Positions 21,250 through 31,480 of a stretch of 64,000 nucleotides of DNA are shown here, piece by piece. Position 1 is the stretch's first letter. Each line of letters opens with the position of its first letter. The notes beneath the pieces were generated by a model. It saw only the letters and a program-made list of their open reading frames with translations. It was not told where the DNA came from and made no database searches. The stretch lies in assembly GCA_949987705.1 (NCBI GenBank), contig OX465282.1:88958070-89022069 (forward strand), read 5' to 3'. The DNA is from Thereva unica. Lineage: Eukaryota; Arthropoda; Insecta; Diptera; Therevidae. The translations under genes were made by a program, and so were the position numbers.

Positions 21250-23814
21250 TCATGAGACAACAAATAGACTCCTTTTAAGCAGGTCTTTGTTAGTGCTCAC
21301 GCTAAAAACATTAATATTTTTATTTACATTAATGAACATGCGATTAACAGGCTCAAATCGGCCATAATTGGTGTTAGAGGAGTTGATGTGTAAGAGCGGT
21401 GGTCCTCTCAGATTGTATCGGCTCTCTCTAAACGACGCACGGCGCCTTAGAAAACCTGAGTCGACACGTCCATTAAGAAGCTGGTGGACGAAAACAACAT
21501 CGGCCACCTCACGACGCTTGTGGAGAGTGTTTAAGTTGAGTAACTTAAGTCGGTATTCATATGGTGGAAGAATTAAAGGGTCTTCCCAAGGAAGGTGATT
21601 CAATGCGAATCGAACGAACCTACGTTGAACCGACTCAATTTTTCCAACATGCGAAGAATAGTGAGGAGACCAAACCTGGGACGCATATTCAAGTAAAGGT
21701 CTGACAAGGGAAATGTAGAGGTGTTTAGTGATCAGGGTGCTGTTAAATTCTTTGGACCACCTTTTTATAAAACCCAAGACTAAGCTGCTCTTGGAAGAAA
21801 TATAGTTGATATGAGTAGAAAAGTCCAGCTTGGTGTCAAATCTAATCCCAAGATCTTTGACAAAATTAACACGGGGGACACCCTCACTAGAAAATGAGTA
21901 GTTATAAATTATAGGATCACGTCGCCTACAAAAAGTCATGACTTCGCATTTACTAATATTAAGAACCAGGTTGTTGTTAGCACACCAGGAGTAAAAGGTG
22001 TCGAGGTCGACTTGCAAAAGTTTGCAGTCCTCCATACTCTTTACGCGACGGTACAATTTGATGTCATCAGCATAAATCAGGATTCTGCAGTGTCTCAGCA
22101 AGGTAACAATATCATCAATAGAAAGAATAAAGAGGATAGAGCCAAGATGACTGCCTTGAGGGACACCGGATGACGCCTCAATGGTCGCGGATTTGGATCC
22201 ACGGAAAAGGACTTGGTAGGTCCTGTCAGCTAAGTAGGACTGGAACCATAATAGAAGGGCTTCAGGGAAACCTAACTTTTTTAGTTTAAAAAGTATAATG
22301 GAGTGGGAAAGCTTGTCAAATGCCTTACTGAAATCAGTGTAAACACAATCAGTTTGGCAACCGGAAACGAAGCCTTCAACAGCATGGGAAGTGAATTCAA
22401 GGAGATTGGTGGTAGTGGAATGAGCTGGAAGAAAACCATGTTGGTTTGTAGAAATAAGTTTTTTGCAGATGGGCACGATTGCAGAATAAATGATTGATTC
22501 AAAAAGCTTCGGTATGACAGACAGCTTGACAATTGGTCTGTAGTTCGATATTTCGTTCTTGCTACCACTTTTGTGAATAGGAATTATGAACGAATTCTTC
22601 CAAAGAGTAGGGAAGTAGCCTTTATCCAGGGACTTTTGAAAAAGGGTTTTCAGTGGACACTGGAGAACCTCCACACAGGATTTAAGGACAGCAGGAGGGA
22701 TACCGTCAGGGCCGGAAGTGAAATCGTATGGGAGTTCATCAATATGTTTCATGATATCGTCAATGGAGATTGAGAGAGACAAACTAGTAGCCTCTCGGTG
22801 TAGAGTTATGTGACGAAAATTGTTGTCATTAGGTTGAAAATTAGAAGGGGTGAAAGATTGATGAAAGAATGAAGCAAACATGTTGCAAATCGAGGAAGAC
22901 TCGCTACTTGACCAGTTAGTGTGCTGCATAGTCTTTGGGTAGTTATCAGCATTTTTCTTGGAGTTGACAAATTTGAAGAAGTTTCTAGGATCAGTATAAA
23001 CCTGGTCCCTCATGCTGCTGAGATATTCGCCATACAGAGCAGAAGAGAGTAAACGAAATCTGTTATAGCAATCAGTAAATGTAATAAGACTCGGAGAATC
23101 CTTCCTTTTTAAATAGGTCTTCCAGAGTCTATTTTTCTGATTCCTTAAATGCTTCAGCTCATTGTTGTACCAAGGTGGAGATGAACTGCGCAATTTTTGG
23201 GGCTCAAAAGGTACGCATGAAGCAATAGCTTCATATAGTACGGCGTAAAACCGTGCCACATCGACATCCAACTCATTTGAGGAAAGTAAGCTGCTGAAAT
23301 CAATCAAGGCAAGCTTAGATGAGAGTTCACTAAAGTTAGCCTTCTTAAAGTTGAAGGAATGGGTTACCGCCTCCGGACAAGGATTGTTCTTTGAGTTGAA
23401 GCAGTAATTTAGCAAAAGAGGAGGGTGGTAATTGTCAACGGACGTCATGACTATTGGAATGGGTTCAACAATCATGTTTCCTGAGTCGGTAAAGAATACA
23501 AGCTCCAACTGCCTCCCTAACACATTAGTCACACCACTCATTTGATTAAGGCCAAGTGAGAATAAGGAATTGAGAAAACAGGATTCCTTAGAATTAAAAT
23601 TGCCTTCGGGGAGGTAGTTATCGTCAGCTTCATCAAATACCCACTGAATATTGGGTAAATTGAAGTCGCCAAGAAGAAGTAATTCATCACCAGTGTTCAT
23701 CATATTCAGGCTATAATCAACACAGGAGATGAGAATATCATAGAGGCTTAAACCTCCATCGTCAAGTGTGCTTATCATATCTGGTGGGATATAGCAGCAC
23801 AACAGGAAGAAACC
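21250..23814 (-). CDS. LINE endonuclease/reverse transcriptase, N-terminally truncated
   Basis: The frame enters from FFLLCCYIPPDM, which lacks an ATG, and holds the C-terminal half of an APE-type endonuclease (LLLGDFNLPNIQW). The linker follows (NFFKFVNSKK; MFASFFHQSF). The reverse transcriptase contains GPDGIPPAVLKSC, NYRPIVKLSVIPKLFE, YTDFSKAFDKL, GVPQGSHLGSILF and the catalytic YADD at about residues 577-580 (22063-22074). The thumb has VKDLGIRFDTKLDF, followed by LVRPLLEYASQVWSP. There is no RNase H domain. The N-terminal endonuclease residues and any ORF1 are missing, so it could not jump as it stands, although the RT frame has no stops. Confidence 0.85.
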   Translation of the reverse strand, partial: GFFLLCCYIPPDMISTLDDGGLSLYDILISCVDYSLNMMNTGDELLLLGDFNLPNIQWVFDEADDNYLPEGNFNSKESCFLNSLFSLGLNQMSGVTNVLGRQLELVFFTDSGNMIVEPIPIVMTSVDNYHPPLLLNYCFNSKNNPCPEAVTHSFNFKKANFSELSSKLALIDFSSLLSSNELDVDVARFYAVLYEAIASCVPFEPQKLRSSSPPWYNNELKHLRNQKNRLWKTYLKRKDSPSLITFTDCYNRFRLLSSALYGEYLSSMRDQVYTDPRNFFKFVNSKKNADNYPKTMQHTNWSSSESSSICNMFASFFHQSFTPSNFQPNDNNFRHITLHREATSLSLSISIDDIMKHIDELPYDFTSGPDGIPPAVLKSCVEVLQCPLKTLFQKSLDKGYFPTLWKNSFIIPIHKSGSKNEISNYRPIVKLSVIPKLFESIIYSAIVPICKKLISTNQHGFLPAHSTTTNLLEFTSHAVEGFVSGCQTDCVYTDFSKAFDKLSHSIILFKLKKLGFPEALLLWFQSYLADRTYQVLFRGSKSATIEASSGVPQGSHLGSILFILSIDDIVTLLRHCRILIYADDIKLYRRVKSMEDCKLLQVDLDTFYSWCANNNLVLNISKCEVMTFCRRRDPIIYNYSFSSEGVPRVNFVKDLGIRFDTKLDFSTHINYISSKSSLVLGFIKRWSKEFNSTLITKHLYISLVRPLLEYASQVWSPHYSSHVGKIESVQRRFVRFALNHLPWEDPLILPPYEYRLKLLNLNTLHKRREVADVVFVHQLLNGRVDSGFLRRRASFRESRYNLRGPPLLHINSSNTNYGRFEPVNRMFINVNKNINVFSVSTNKDLLKRSLFVVS

Positions 23815-23815
23815 C

Positions 23816-25140
23816 TAATGAAATGGTAAATCTCTACGAAACTTTTTTCCTTATCATACATCTCCGGAATATATCCAGATTCTTGGAAACTACCTTATGT
23901 TCAGGTTATTTGAAAAAAGAATCCAACAACTTCTCCAAATACCGCCCAATAATAATTACATTTCGGATTACTTTGACTCCCACCAAATCCAACTTAGCAC
24001 ATTACGGCTTTAAAATATAAAAATGCTACTTGCACCGTCCTGTATGTTTAGCAGAGCATATTCAAAGGTAGGTTAACACGCAATGATTTACTTGTGCACA
24101 AGTAAATCTTTGCATGTGAACTCAAAGGTTGGCTTGCGCAGGCCAAAATGTTGTATTGCATTGTTCAAAATACGTCTTGAAAGAAAATCGGCTTGAGGTT
24201 GGTGTTATGGCCAAACGATGTTCAAGCCAACCCGTTGAGTACACACGCAGCAATTTACACAAGTTAATCGTTTCGTGTGAACCTACCTTTACGCCTAAGT
24301 ATCAATGGCGCTGGTATTTGTGTGGTTGCTCTAAATAACTCCCAGACTTCTCACAGAATATTGTACCCTCATCTATAGATGAAAGTACATGCTGTTGGTA
24401 TCGGCGAACTAGATTGAGAGTTTTCTGATCGTTCATTCAAAGTAGTACTAGATAGTGTAGAGTTTCAACCCCACGGCATATCTGCCAGTCTTCCGCAAGG
24501 GTAATTTTTCTTTATTAATGATGTACTCTTAATCTCCTCCAACATATTTCACAGCTGTGATAGTATTCTTACGACAATATAAGATAATTACGTATCCGAC
24601 CTTATTGGAGGCCATCGACATCTCAAAGGGCATTGAACTCATACTTGATTCGGGGAAGTAAAATTTGAACCAAATTCACCACCTTCAAAACGAAGTATTT
24701 GTCTAATCTCTAATAACACATGCACTGACCCTACTTCTATCGCAGTGAATGGTGGGAGTCTAGTCACTAACCCATCTCTTAATATCCTAGGCATAGCTTT
24801 AACCGAAGATCTACGATAGAATGATCACATTTTCCAAATCGATAAACAAGATTCTCAATGCATGGAAAGTAAGTTATTCCTTCCGTCATCAGGGGGTTAC
24901 AATCTATTACAGACCTCCTGCCTGCAAAGCAACACAAGACCAACCCTAACACCCTGAAGTCCTCCTTTCCGGGGCATACTGTTTTCTAGAAGTTCGTTCA
25001 TCCCATGGTTCAAATGCAAGGTTCATCGCCTTCCATTCTAATACTCCCGCTACCATATTCTATGATCTAATATAATTCAAACTAAGATGACTATTGGACA
25101 TTGCATAGTGACGTCAACGACCTAACGGACTGGTAAAGCA
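23816..25140 (+). pseudogene. Old LINE RT, right of the younger insertion
   Basis: Continues the RT begun at 20890. In scattered frames one can read SRFLETTLCSGYLKK with YRPIII (WKxxxVxPIPKK...NYRPI), SLPQG with INDVLLISSN (SVPQG...LFINDLL), the thumb NILGIALTEDLR with NDHIFQI, and downstream debris. The YADD motif is not preserved. Numerous stops show long decay. The thumb NDHIFQI segment matches NDHILQIAKQASQCLGF at about 63734-63784, so both are one family. Confidence 0.6.
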
Positions 25141-25559
25141 AAGGGTGATTGGATTGGGGTTTTCACATAAAATAATTAAGAGCAAATTACTTAGAAATGC
25201 TTCAGTTGACGTAACGATTCGTAGCATATTCTCAGAATGACAATCACATTAATTCTGCGAAAGAATAATTGTTGAATGACCAGAAAAAATATACATAGTT
25301 GGCTACCCACGCAGCTACTAGAAACGAAACTTCTTTATCTCTCATGTCAACTGAGTTATTCTAGGAAGAACTTTCTAGAATGGCTAAAGTCTTTACCCTG
25401 TTGCTGCCTATGTCGATTTGCTGGAAATGCTAATTGTTGTAAGCTGCATCTTCAGCTAATGTATGTATGTATATCATAATATCAAATTTCTTAAACAAAT
25501 AAGCAATACTTGAAATTATGTATAAAAAAAACAATTTTTAAAACATTGCTTGTTGTTCC
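25141..25559. other. No recognisable gene
   Basis: Nothing recognised apart from a short TATG repeat near 25461-25473. Confidence 0.4.
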
Positions 25560-25930
25560 AATTCAAATTGAGACTAGTTGGATTGGGGGTTTGACCCTTT
25601 CGGTCCACACGATCAACTTCTAAGCATGATGAATGTTGAAAATTATGAATGGATATTTTAATACTAAATGAACAATAATAATATCAAATTTTAAGAAAAA
25701 ATCACATCAAATCCTTACACCCGGTCCTTCAATCTAATGCAACTACTATACCGAACAACAAAAATTTTATGAAATTAAATCATACTTCCAAAATAGTAAT
25801 AGTTTTATGACTAGTGAGAAATTGGCTAGTGCAAGAACTGGTGGCAAAATTATCCTGAGAGGAGCTAGTTCAAAGAACGATGAACGTAAGCAAACAAACA
25901 TTTCTCTCGTTCGCTACACAATTTCTCGTA
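25560..25930 (+). repeat. Diverged direct duplication, first copy
   Basis: Segments here recur in the same order at 26200-26260 and 27217-27440. One is CTAGTTGG...GTTTGAC...CGGNCCACANGATNAACTT; another is CTAGTG...GAACTGGT...ATCCTGAGAG...GCTAGTTNAA...GCAAACAAACATTTC. The second copy contains the 956-bp element at 26261-27216, so this copy gives its uninserted state. The nature of the duplicated DNA is unknown. Confidence 0.6.
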
Positions 25931-26199
25931 CATTTTTGCAGTAAAAAGGATAAAATAATATTTTTTATAAATTTTTACTGCATTAGAATTATCAGTGAAA
26001 GTAATAGTAGTTATAGTGCTTAATAAACTAAAATAGATAAGTAAAACCAGTGATTAAGTGTGATAATTGGGATTCCATAAGGAACATTTTAAGGGCCATA
26101 TGTGAACATTTTATTTCCGCAGTAAAAGTCTTGAAATATTATATTTTATCACTGTTAACTGCTCATGGATTACCAGTGATTAGTGGTTTAGCGGTTCAA

Positions 26200-27440
26200 T
26201 TAAAAACTAGTTGGGATGTTGGTTTGACAGCTTCGGACCACATGATTAACTTCCCAGTATGGGGTCGTCCATTAATTACGTGAGGCTTTTAGGGGAGAGG
26301 GGGGGTTGAGCCGAATCTCACCAAATCTCACGTTGGGTGAGAGGGGGGGTCTCGGCAAATATCACGTAATTATTGTTTTTAAAGAAACAGTGTAAAATGG
26401 AAAGAAAACTGGGTTAAATTAGTTAGAACTTGTTTCTTCACTAAAGACCTCCATTCACTTACAGGCCGCCGGTAAGCAGTGGCTGGTCAGGCCAGGTCGA
26501 CCGGCACAACTAAGCTTGACTCAGTCTAACTGAGGGATGATACTTCAGGTATCCGCCTGACCAGCCGTTGCATGCAGATGAAATCATGATTCCCTACAGA
26601 CACACAGCCGAAAATGACTGCATAGCAGGTTATTAATTCAAAAATTATCAAGCCTCAACGAAAGCTTCAAGGCGGCTCCAGTCTCACGCCGTGAACACCC
26701 GCAAACAAGCGCGAACGCGAGTGTGGATTGTTTTCACGCTTAGCTCGCGCCTTGATTTCTGTTACGAGTGGATACAGCGCGAATTCTTGCCGCCAATTCA
26801 CGGCTCGAGAGTGAATAGAAGTTCAGATCTTCCGGCCCCAACTGACGATAAATGCGATGTTTGTCAGCTTTCTTGAACTGTAGGTATTCTTGAACTTCAG
26901 GCCATAAGTTAGCGGTCAGTGTAAAGTAATACTTGGCCTCAAGGCGAAAACTTTCAGGTCATGGCCTGCAGTCGAACTGTGTGTAAATTGAGTTGCAGAG
27001 TACAAAAAGGCCATTAGAATTTAGAACTACAAGAAGGCACACGCCGAATTTTAGTTCATGACGCATAGAGATACTAGAGATTTTTTAAAATTTGTAAAAT
27101 CTCACGTGAGATTAGGGGGGAAGGAGGGAGTCGAGAGAAATCTCACGATATCTCACCAAGGGGGAGGGGGGTCGAAAATTCGCAAAAATCACCTCACGTA
27201 ATTTATGGACGACCCCTATGATGAACGAAGACGGAGTAAAGTGACTTCTTACAAAATAGTTATACGTTTAGCACTAGTGGGGAATTGACCAGAATCAGAA
27301 CTGGTAACAAAGTAATCCTGAGAGAAGCTAGTTTAAATAACTGTATTAGAGGTAAATCGACAAGATTTTTCTGGAGAATTTATTTTTCCTTAAAGTTAGC
27401 AAACAAACATTTCCTTCATATTTCGTTCGTTACACTAAAG
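26200..27440 (+). repeat. Diverged direct duplication, second copy, split by a transposon
   Basis: Partner of 25560-25930, interrupted at 26261-27216. The joined flanks read CCCAGTATGATGAAC, against CTAAGCATGATGAAT in the first copy. Confidence 0.6.
26261..27216. mobile_element. 956-bp non-autonomous transposon, GGGGTCGTCCAT ends
   Basis: A 25-bp terminal inverted repeat with one mismatch (GGGGTCGTCCATTAATTACG then TGAGG). It is flanked by TAT on both sides (26258-26260, 27217-27219). The subterminal regions carry repeated AATCTCAC words and G-runs. No ORF resembles a transposase. A truncated relative lies at 8510-9029. The 3-bp duplication suggests PIF/Harbinger or Zator relatives, but I cannot assign it. 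Confidence 0.85.
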
Positions 27441-28042
27441 CGGGTGTTCGAATGCATATTGGGTGTCCCCGTCGATAAACTAGGAAACGAATGACTTTTA
27501 AGTCGCTTTCTGGAGATATTCGTAAAACTAATCAATGCCAGACTTTACCAAAATGTACAAATTTTGCGGTAGCCACAGGAAACTGTATCACGCCTAGAAT
27601 ACAATTCATATCAAAAAGTGCTGATCCAAGGATTGAAAAATTCGTGATGTTTGTAAGGTGTAACGAAATTTTTGCATGATTTTTAAAAGTTGTCGCATTT
27701 TGACAAGTGATGTTTTGTTGGATGGCTATCGCTGTGCAGAACCCAAAACAGATCACTTTGCTTAGAACGGGTTCCATTCCATCGAGCTTCTTGCTAATTT
27801 TTTCTATTCTAATTTTTTCGATTAACTAATATACAAAGCCTTCCTTTTATAATAAAAAAAGAATCAAAAATAGAACTTTGCGCATTTTAGAGAAAATGTC
27901 ATTTAAAGAACCCCCTACGGAAAAATATACCTACACTACCACAAATTTGAAGCCCTGTATCATAAACCAATGAACTTATAATATAATACAAAATTATATA
28001 AGAACCAACATACCTTGCTTGATCACCGACATAATACACTTC
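27441..28042. other. No recognisable gene
   Basis: Short frames on both strands near 27491-27777 lack motifs. Confidence 0.4.
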
Positions 28043-28047
28043 CATAG

Positions 28048-28517
28048 ACCCTGTTTAGATGTTGCGCTTTGTCGCGCGCTTTGAGGCGCCTCAAAGCGCA
28101 CATTTGTTTAGACGATTCGCTTTGAGCCCAGTCGCTTCCTTTACAGCTGGAACAAATGGAATAAAAACAATTTGCATAATTTGCTATCTACGAAGTATTG
28201 GCGTGTTTTTATAAAGTGTGATAACAATTTTTGCGATATCCAGAGTATTTCCGTTTTTTAAAATAAGAAAAGTGATATGGTGTTTTTGTAAATTATCAAA
28301 TAAAATATGCAAAAAGGTTTCTCGCACGTGTTTTCACTTAGAAGGCTGAAACGAAAGTAAAATGGAACACGAAGATGGAACAAAATGAAATTAAAACGCC
28401 AAAAAAGCGCAAGTGAATCCCTTTCTGATCAAGACTCACTTCCCACCGCCCCGAAACCTCCCCGCGCCCACAAATTTCGTGAGGCACTTGCGCTGAAGCG
28501 CACCGTCTAAACAGGGT
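28048..28517. mobile_element. 470-bp MITE with ACCCTGTTTAGA ends and 5-bp duplication
   Basis: The left end ACCCTGTTTAGATGTTGCGC and the inverted right end ACCCTGTTTAGACGGTGCGC pair over about 22 bp. CATAG flanks both sides (28043-28047, 28518-28522). Inside the left end is a GC-rich hairpin series (GCGCGCTTTGAGGCGCCTC). A 60-codon minus frame at 28338-28520 overlaps the right end and has no motif. Superfamily unassigned. Confidence 0.8.
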
Positions 28518-28785
28518 CATAGATTATATCGTTAAACGTTAGAAATTAATGTTTTTATATCGAGCATAAACTGGCATTCCTTATTCGCAGAAGTATTATT
28601 TTGCCTAAACTATGACCTTTATGCTGATGCACTCGATGACTCATAGCAGTCAGCGACTTAATATTTTTACACGTGATCTGATACATTATTACAACTACGA
28701 TGATACAATTTTTTTGAAAAATTTCCACATTTTGAAAATTGAGTTTTGAGCAGAATCTTCTATGAGCGGGCCCCACTGTGCGTCG

Positions 28786-29582
28786 TTTAAATAAAAAAAA
28801 AACGGCTCGACCGAATTTTATGAAAATCTTTTCCGATCATATTTCGGTTAATACTCTTCGAACGGCACCCTACTAAGTCGATATCTTTAATGATTCGCGT
28901 GATATTGCGCAGGTACAAAAATCACTTCTGTCATTTAAACCAAAAAACGGCTCGACGGAATATTATAAAAATCTTTTCAGATCATATTTCCGTTAATACG
29001 CTTCGAACGACACCTCAACGAAGTCGTTCTCTTTTTTGGTTCGCGCGATATCGTGCAGGAAAAAATGACCGCATACGTACGCACACACACACACATTCTT
29101 TCTCCCAAATTTTTGCTTGAAATGCTCTTGCCCAGCAAACATTATGATTTGAGATCGAATCGAAAGCTAATCGTTAAAATGAACTACAATTGCGATCTCG
29201 AAGCCGTTTTCGAATTGAAATCGAAGTAAAAAAGAACGAAAAGGACCGCTAGGTCGAATCGCAAAAGCGATTCGAGTTTCTTTCGTTTTTTTCGCCAAAA
29301 CGAAAAATTCTCGAAACCTTTTAAAGGCGAATTTTACTTTTAGTATTGTACGCGGTTCTCTTCTTTTAAAATTTCGATTTTTTTTTTCGTAAAAACGAAA
29401 TATTACCGTAATTTTATTTCAAAGTATTTCTTTCTCGCTCTCTTCCTGTTCGAGAATTTTTCGAAGCACTCTAAACTTCGAGATGATGTTTGCTGGGTGG
29501 GACCTTGAAAAATGAAAATACGTTGAAAATTTCGATTTATATTTTCGGACCGATTTCAAGAACTTCCCTATACTGGGAAGTT
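28786..29582 (-). mobile_element. Tandem-repeat element with terminal hairpin, copy 1 (two units)
   Basis: On the minus strand from 29582 the order is a terminal palindrome AACTTCCC...GGGAAGTT (29561-29582), a unique segment containing TCGGTCCGAAAAT and CAACGTATTTTCATT, a TG-rich microsatellite with GTACG (29072-29095), then two 145-bp units with GATATCGCGCGAACC, CGTTCGAAGCGTATTAACGG and GATCTGAAAAGATTT. The same order occurs at 41417-42213 with five units. This layout resembles Helentron-derived INE/DINE elements; that is inference. It is interrupted by the MITE at 29131-29497. No coding capacity. Confidence 0.6.
29131..29497. mobile_element. 367-bp MITE with CCCAGCAAACAT ends, nested
   Basis: The left end CCCAGCAAACATTATGAT pairs with the inverted right end CCCAGCAAACATCATCTC. 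TG flanks each side (29129-29130, 29498-29499). The host repeat copy at 41417-42213 has the uninserted sequence (reverse complement GCTCCTGGGACC around 41495-41507), so one TG is the target duplication. The interior is dense in inverted TCGAA/TTCGA words. Confidence 0.75.
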
Positions 29583-29659
29583 AAAAATTAAAAAAAAAAA
29601 AAAAAATGAGTGAATAAGAGTGTTTTAAGTGTGGTTAAGGTGACACTTTTTCACATTCG

Positions 29660-30184
29660 TGGTTTTTTACATGGTTAGTTAGGGAAAAATGTTCTAGTTG
29701 CAAGCGAAAAAGCATTGGAGGGATTTTAATAAATGCACCTTGGCCAAATTAACCTGGTCCTCTTATGATCTTCACTTATGAGCCTCGGGAAAGACGACCT
29801 CTCAGCTATAGTGGGAGTGCTGACCGGACACGGCCTGATAGGAACGCATACGACCCGCTTAGGCCTTGAGATCTACGATATTTGCAGAAGCTGTAAGAAT
29901 CTGGACGAAAAGGAAAGTGTACTACATCTCCTCTGTCACTGCCCAGACCTAAACAGAAGGAGACTAACCAAATTTGGTTAATCCTTTCTAGGCACGCTTG
30001 TGGGAATCTCGAAGCTTGGGATCCCGCAACTTAGAAGATTCATACTTCCACGAGATGGTTTAGTGAAAAAACGACACTTTAACTTTAGACTTAAAGTGGG
30101 ATCAATATGGCATCACAATGGGCCTATCCTAAGTGTGTGAGCTTAATCTACCAGCTCAGCCATATCTAACCTAACCTAACCTAA
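29660..30184 (+). pseudogene. RNase H-LINE 3' end with CTAAC-repeat tail
   Basis: A 67-codon frame from 29778 encodes LSAIVGVLTGHGLIGTHTTR then CRSCKNLDEKESVLHLLCHC, the C-C-H-C tail of RNase H LINEs. After TAA at 29979-29981 the frame goes on as LGTLVGISKLGIPQLRRFIL. A 3' segment with ATCACAATGGGCC, shared with the LINE end at 36676-36757, ends in CTAAC repeated almost four times (30166-30184). It is truncated upstream and no longer functional. Confidence 0.75.
30166..30184 (+). repeat. CTAAC pentamer tail
   Basis: 3.8 copies of CTAAC, equivalent to TTAGG on the other strand, at the 3' end of a LINE. Confidence 0.85.
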
Positions 30185-31468
30185 GCAGTAAGTTACTAGA
30201 ACAATAGAGCTGAGCTAGATAGGATTGGTAGAAAGCACAACCCACAATGTGACTCTCGTCTAGGTTCCCTTGCATCGGAACATAGATTGGAATGAGAATC
30301 CGGTTACCGGAGACCAAGATGGTTTTTGACTGCCATCTGCTGCTAATCAGCTGAAAGTGGGGGACACGGCAGACTTGCCCTATCTCTTTCGCCACTTAGC
30401 ACTGATAAGTTTCTTATATTCACAGGATGGTTTTAAACAACCGACAAAGCCGACCAAACAACAACTTTAGGTGGACGAGTTATGTATGTATGTTGTATGT
30501 ATGGATGTATTTATGTGAGTTGGTATCTATTAACAGAACACCGCGAGGTTTAAGATATAAAAACCAATTATTTTGGGGAGTAACTGCTTTATTGGCATAG
30601 ATTCCGGGCAAATGTTGCCGGCTGTTCGGACAAATATGTGAGCCGATGATATTGATGCATGTCTGATGTCTGATGTCTGATCACTTATTTAGGGACATAT
30701 GGGAAAACGTTATTTAAAGCAAAAGATGAGAACGCAATCGGAAAACTCAGAATTCAGTGCTATTCTCCTCAACATAGGATATACAATAGAAAATGTTCTG
30801 AGATTAATGAGAATGATGACAGTGAGCTGCTGGATATTGTTTGTAAGTTCGTAATAGACGAGGAAATCTCCGAGGAAAAAGTTAAAGTTGATCAACTAAA
30901 TTAACTCAACTCAGTAATGCCACAAACATTGTAATACTTACAAGTGAAACATTTAAAATCGTTTATAAACAAGCGTTACAGTGGATTGTTAACCAGTGCC
31001 GTGAGGGCGGTATGACCGGGCACTTCGAAACACGAAAACGGGAAGAAGCAACTGTCCTTTTTAGGATCAAATCAGTAGTATCCTCTTAAAATGCTGGCTC
31101 TCAAGCCATGTTCGCCATGGGGCAAGTTCAATTATCTGAGAACGTCAAAATCTACGCGCACAAGACGCGTATTCTGAATAAAATTGGCTAGGTATCTGTT
31201 GTGCACCTAGTATAAAAGTTTTCCGATGATTAACCTCGAATTTTAAAAAAAGTTGTAGGTAACATATTTTTATAGTCAACTCTAAAGTTTTTTATATGTA
31301 TATCCTAAATCATGTCTTGCAGATTTGTTATTTATTTCATTATACCCTTTTCTTATTCCGGACTATGCACACATAATTTTGTTTTATTAAAAGGCGTTGC
31401 GACGCACGCGGGTTTTTGCTAGTACATATTTGAATACAATGTATGACTAACGTCAATTTTAGATTCAA
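30185..31468. other. No recognisable gene; minor simple repeats
   Basis: Contains a GTATGTATG-type microsatellite at about 30481-30512 and a triple GTCTGAT at 30661-30681. The motif GCGACGCACGCGGGTTTTTG followed by CTAGT near 31399-31423 looks like a possible rolling-circle transposon end but has no clear hairpin. No coding motifs. Confidence 0.4.
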
Positions 31469-31480
31469 ACGATCGCGTAC

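Larger units (their letters stand above)
21005..23814 (-). mobile_element. 5'-truncated LINE (Jockey/CR1 group) inserted in an older LINE
   Basis: Contains an uninterrupted 850-codon frame plus about 245 bp of 3' untranslated sequence. The 5' end is cut inside the endonuclease; a TAG lies in frame at 23815-23817, where older LINE sequence resumes. The 3' part carries two copies of an AAGTGCGCCTTCTG motif about 110 bp apart around a TA-rich microsatellite. The insertion splits an old LINE whose halves lie at 20890-21004 and 23816-25140. Confidence 0.75.

Noticed and set aside
26245..26260. ATTAACTTCCCAGTAT as a third terminus of the hairpin-tandem element
   Set aside because: A 16-base match to 41415-41430, but no similarity continues on either side; chance in AT-rich DNA is plausible.
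30166..30184. Interstitial telomere array
   Set aside because: Fewer than four pentamers, and a second LINE copy ends in the same word, so it is treated as a LINE tail.
31399..31423. Helitron 3' end (GCGACGCACGCGGG...CTAGT)
   Set aside because: No convincing hairpin before CTAGT and no matching 5' TC end were found.
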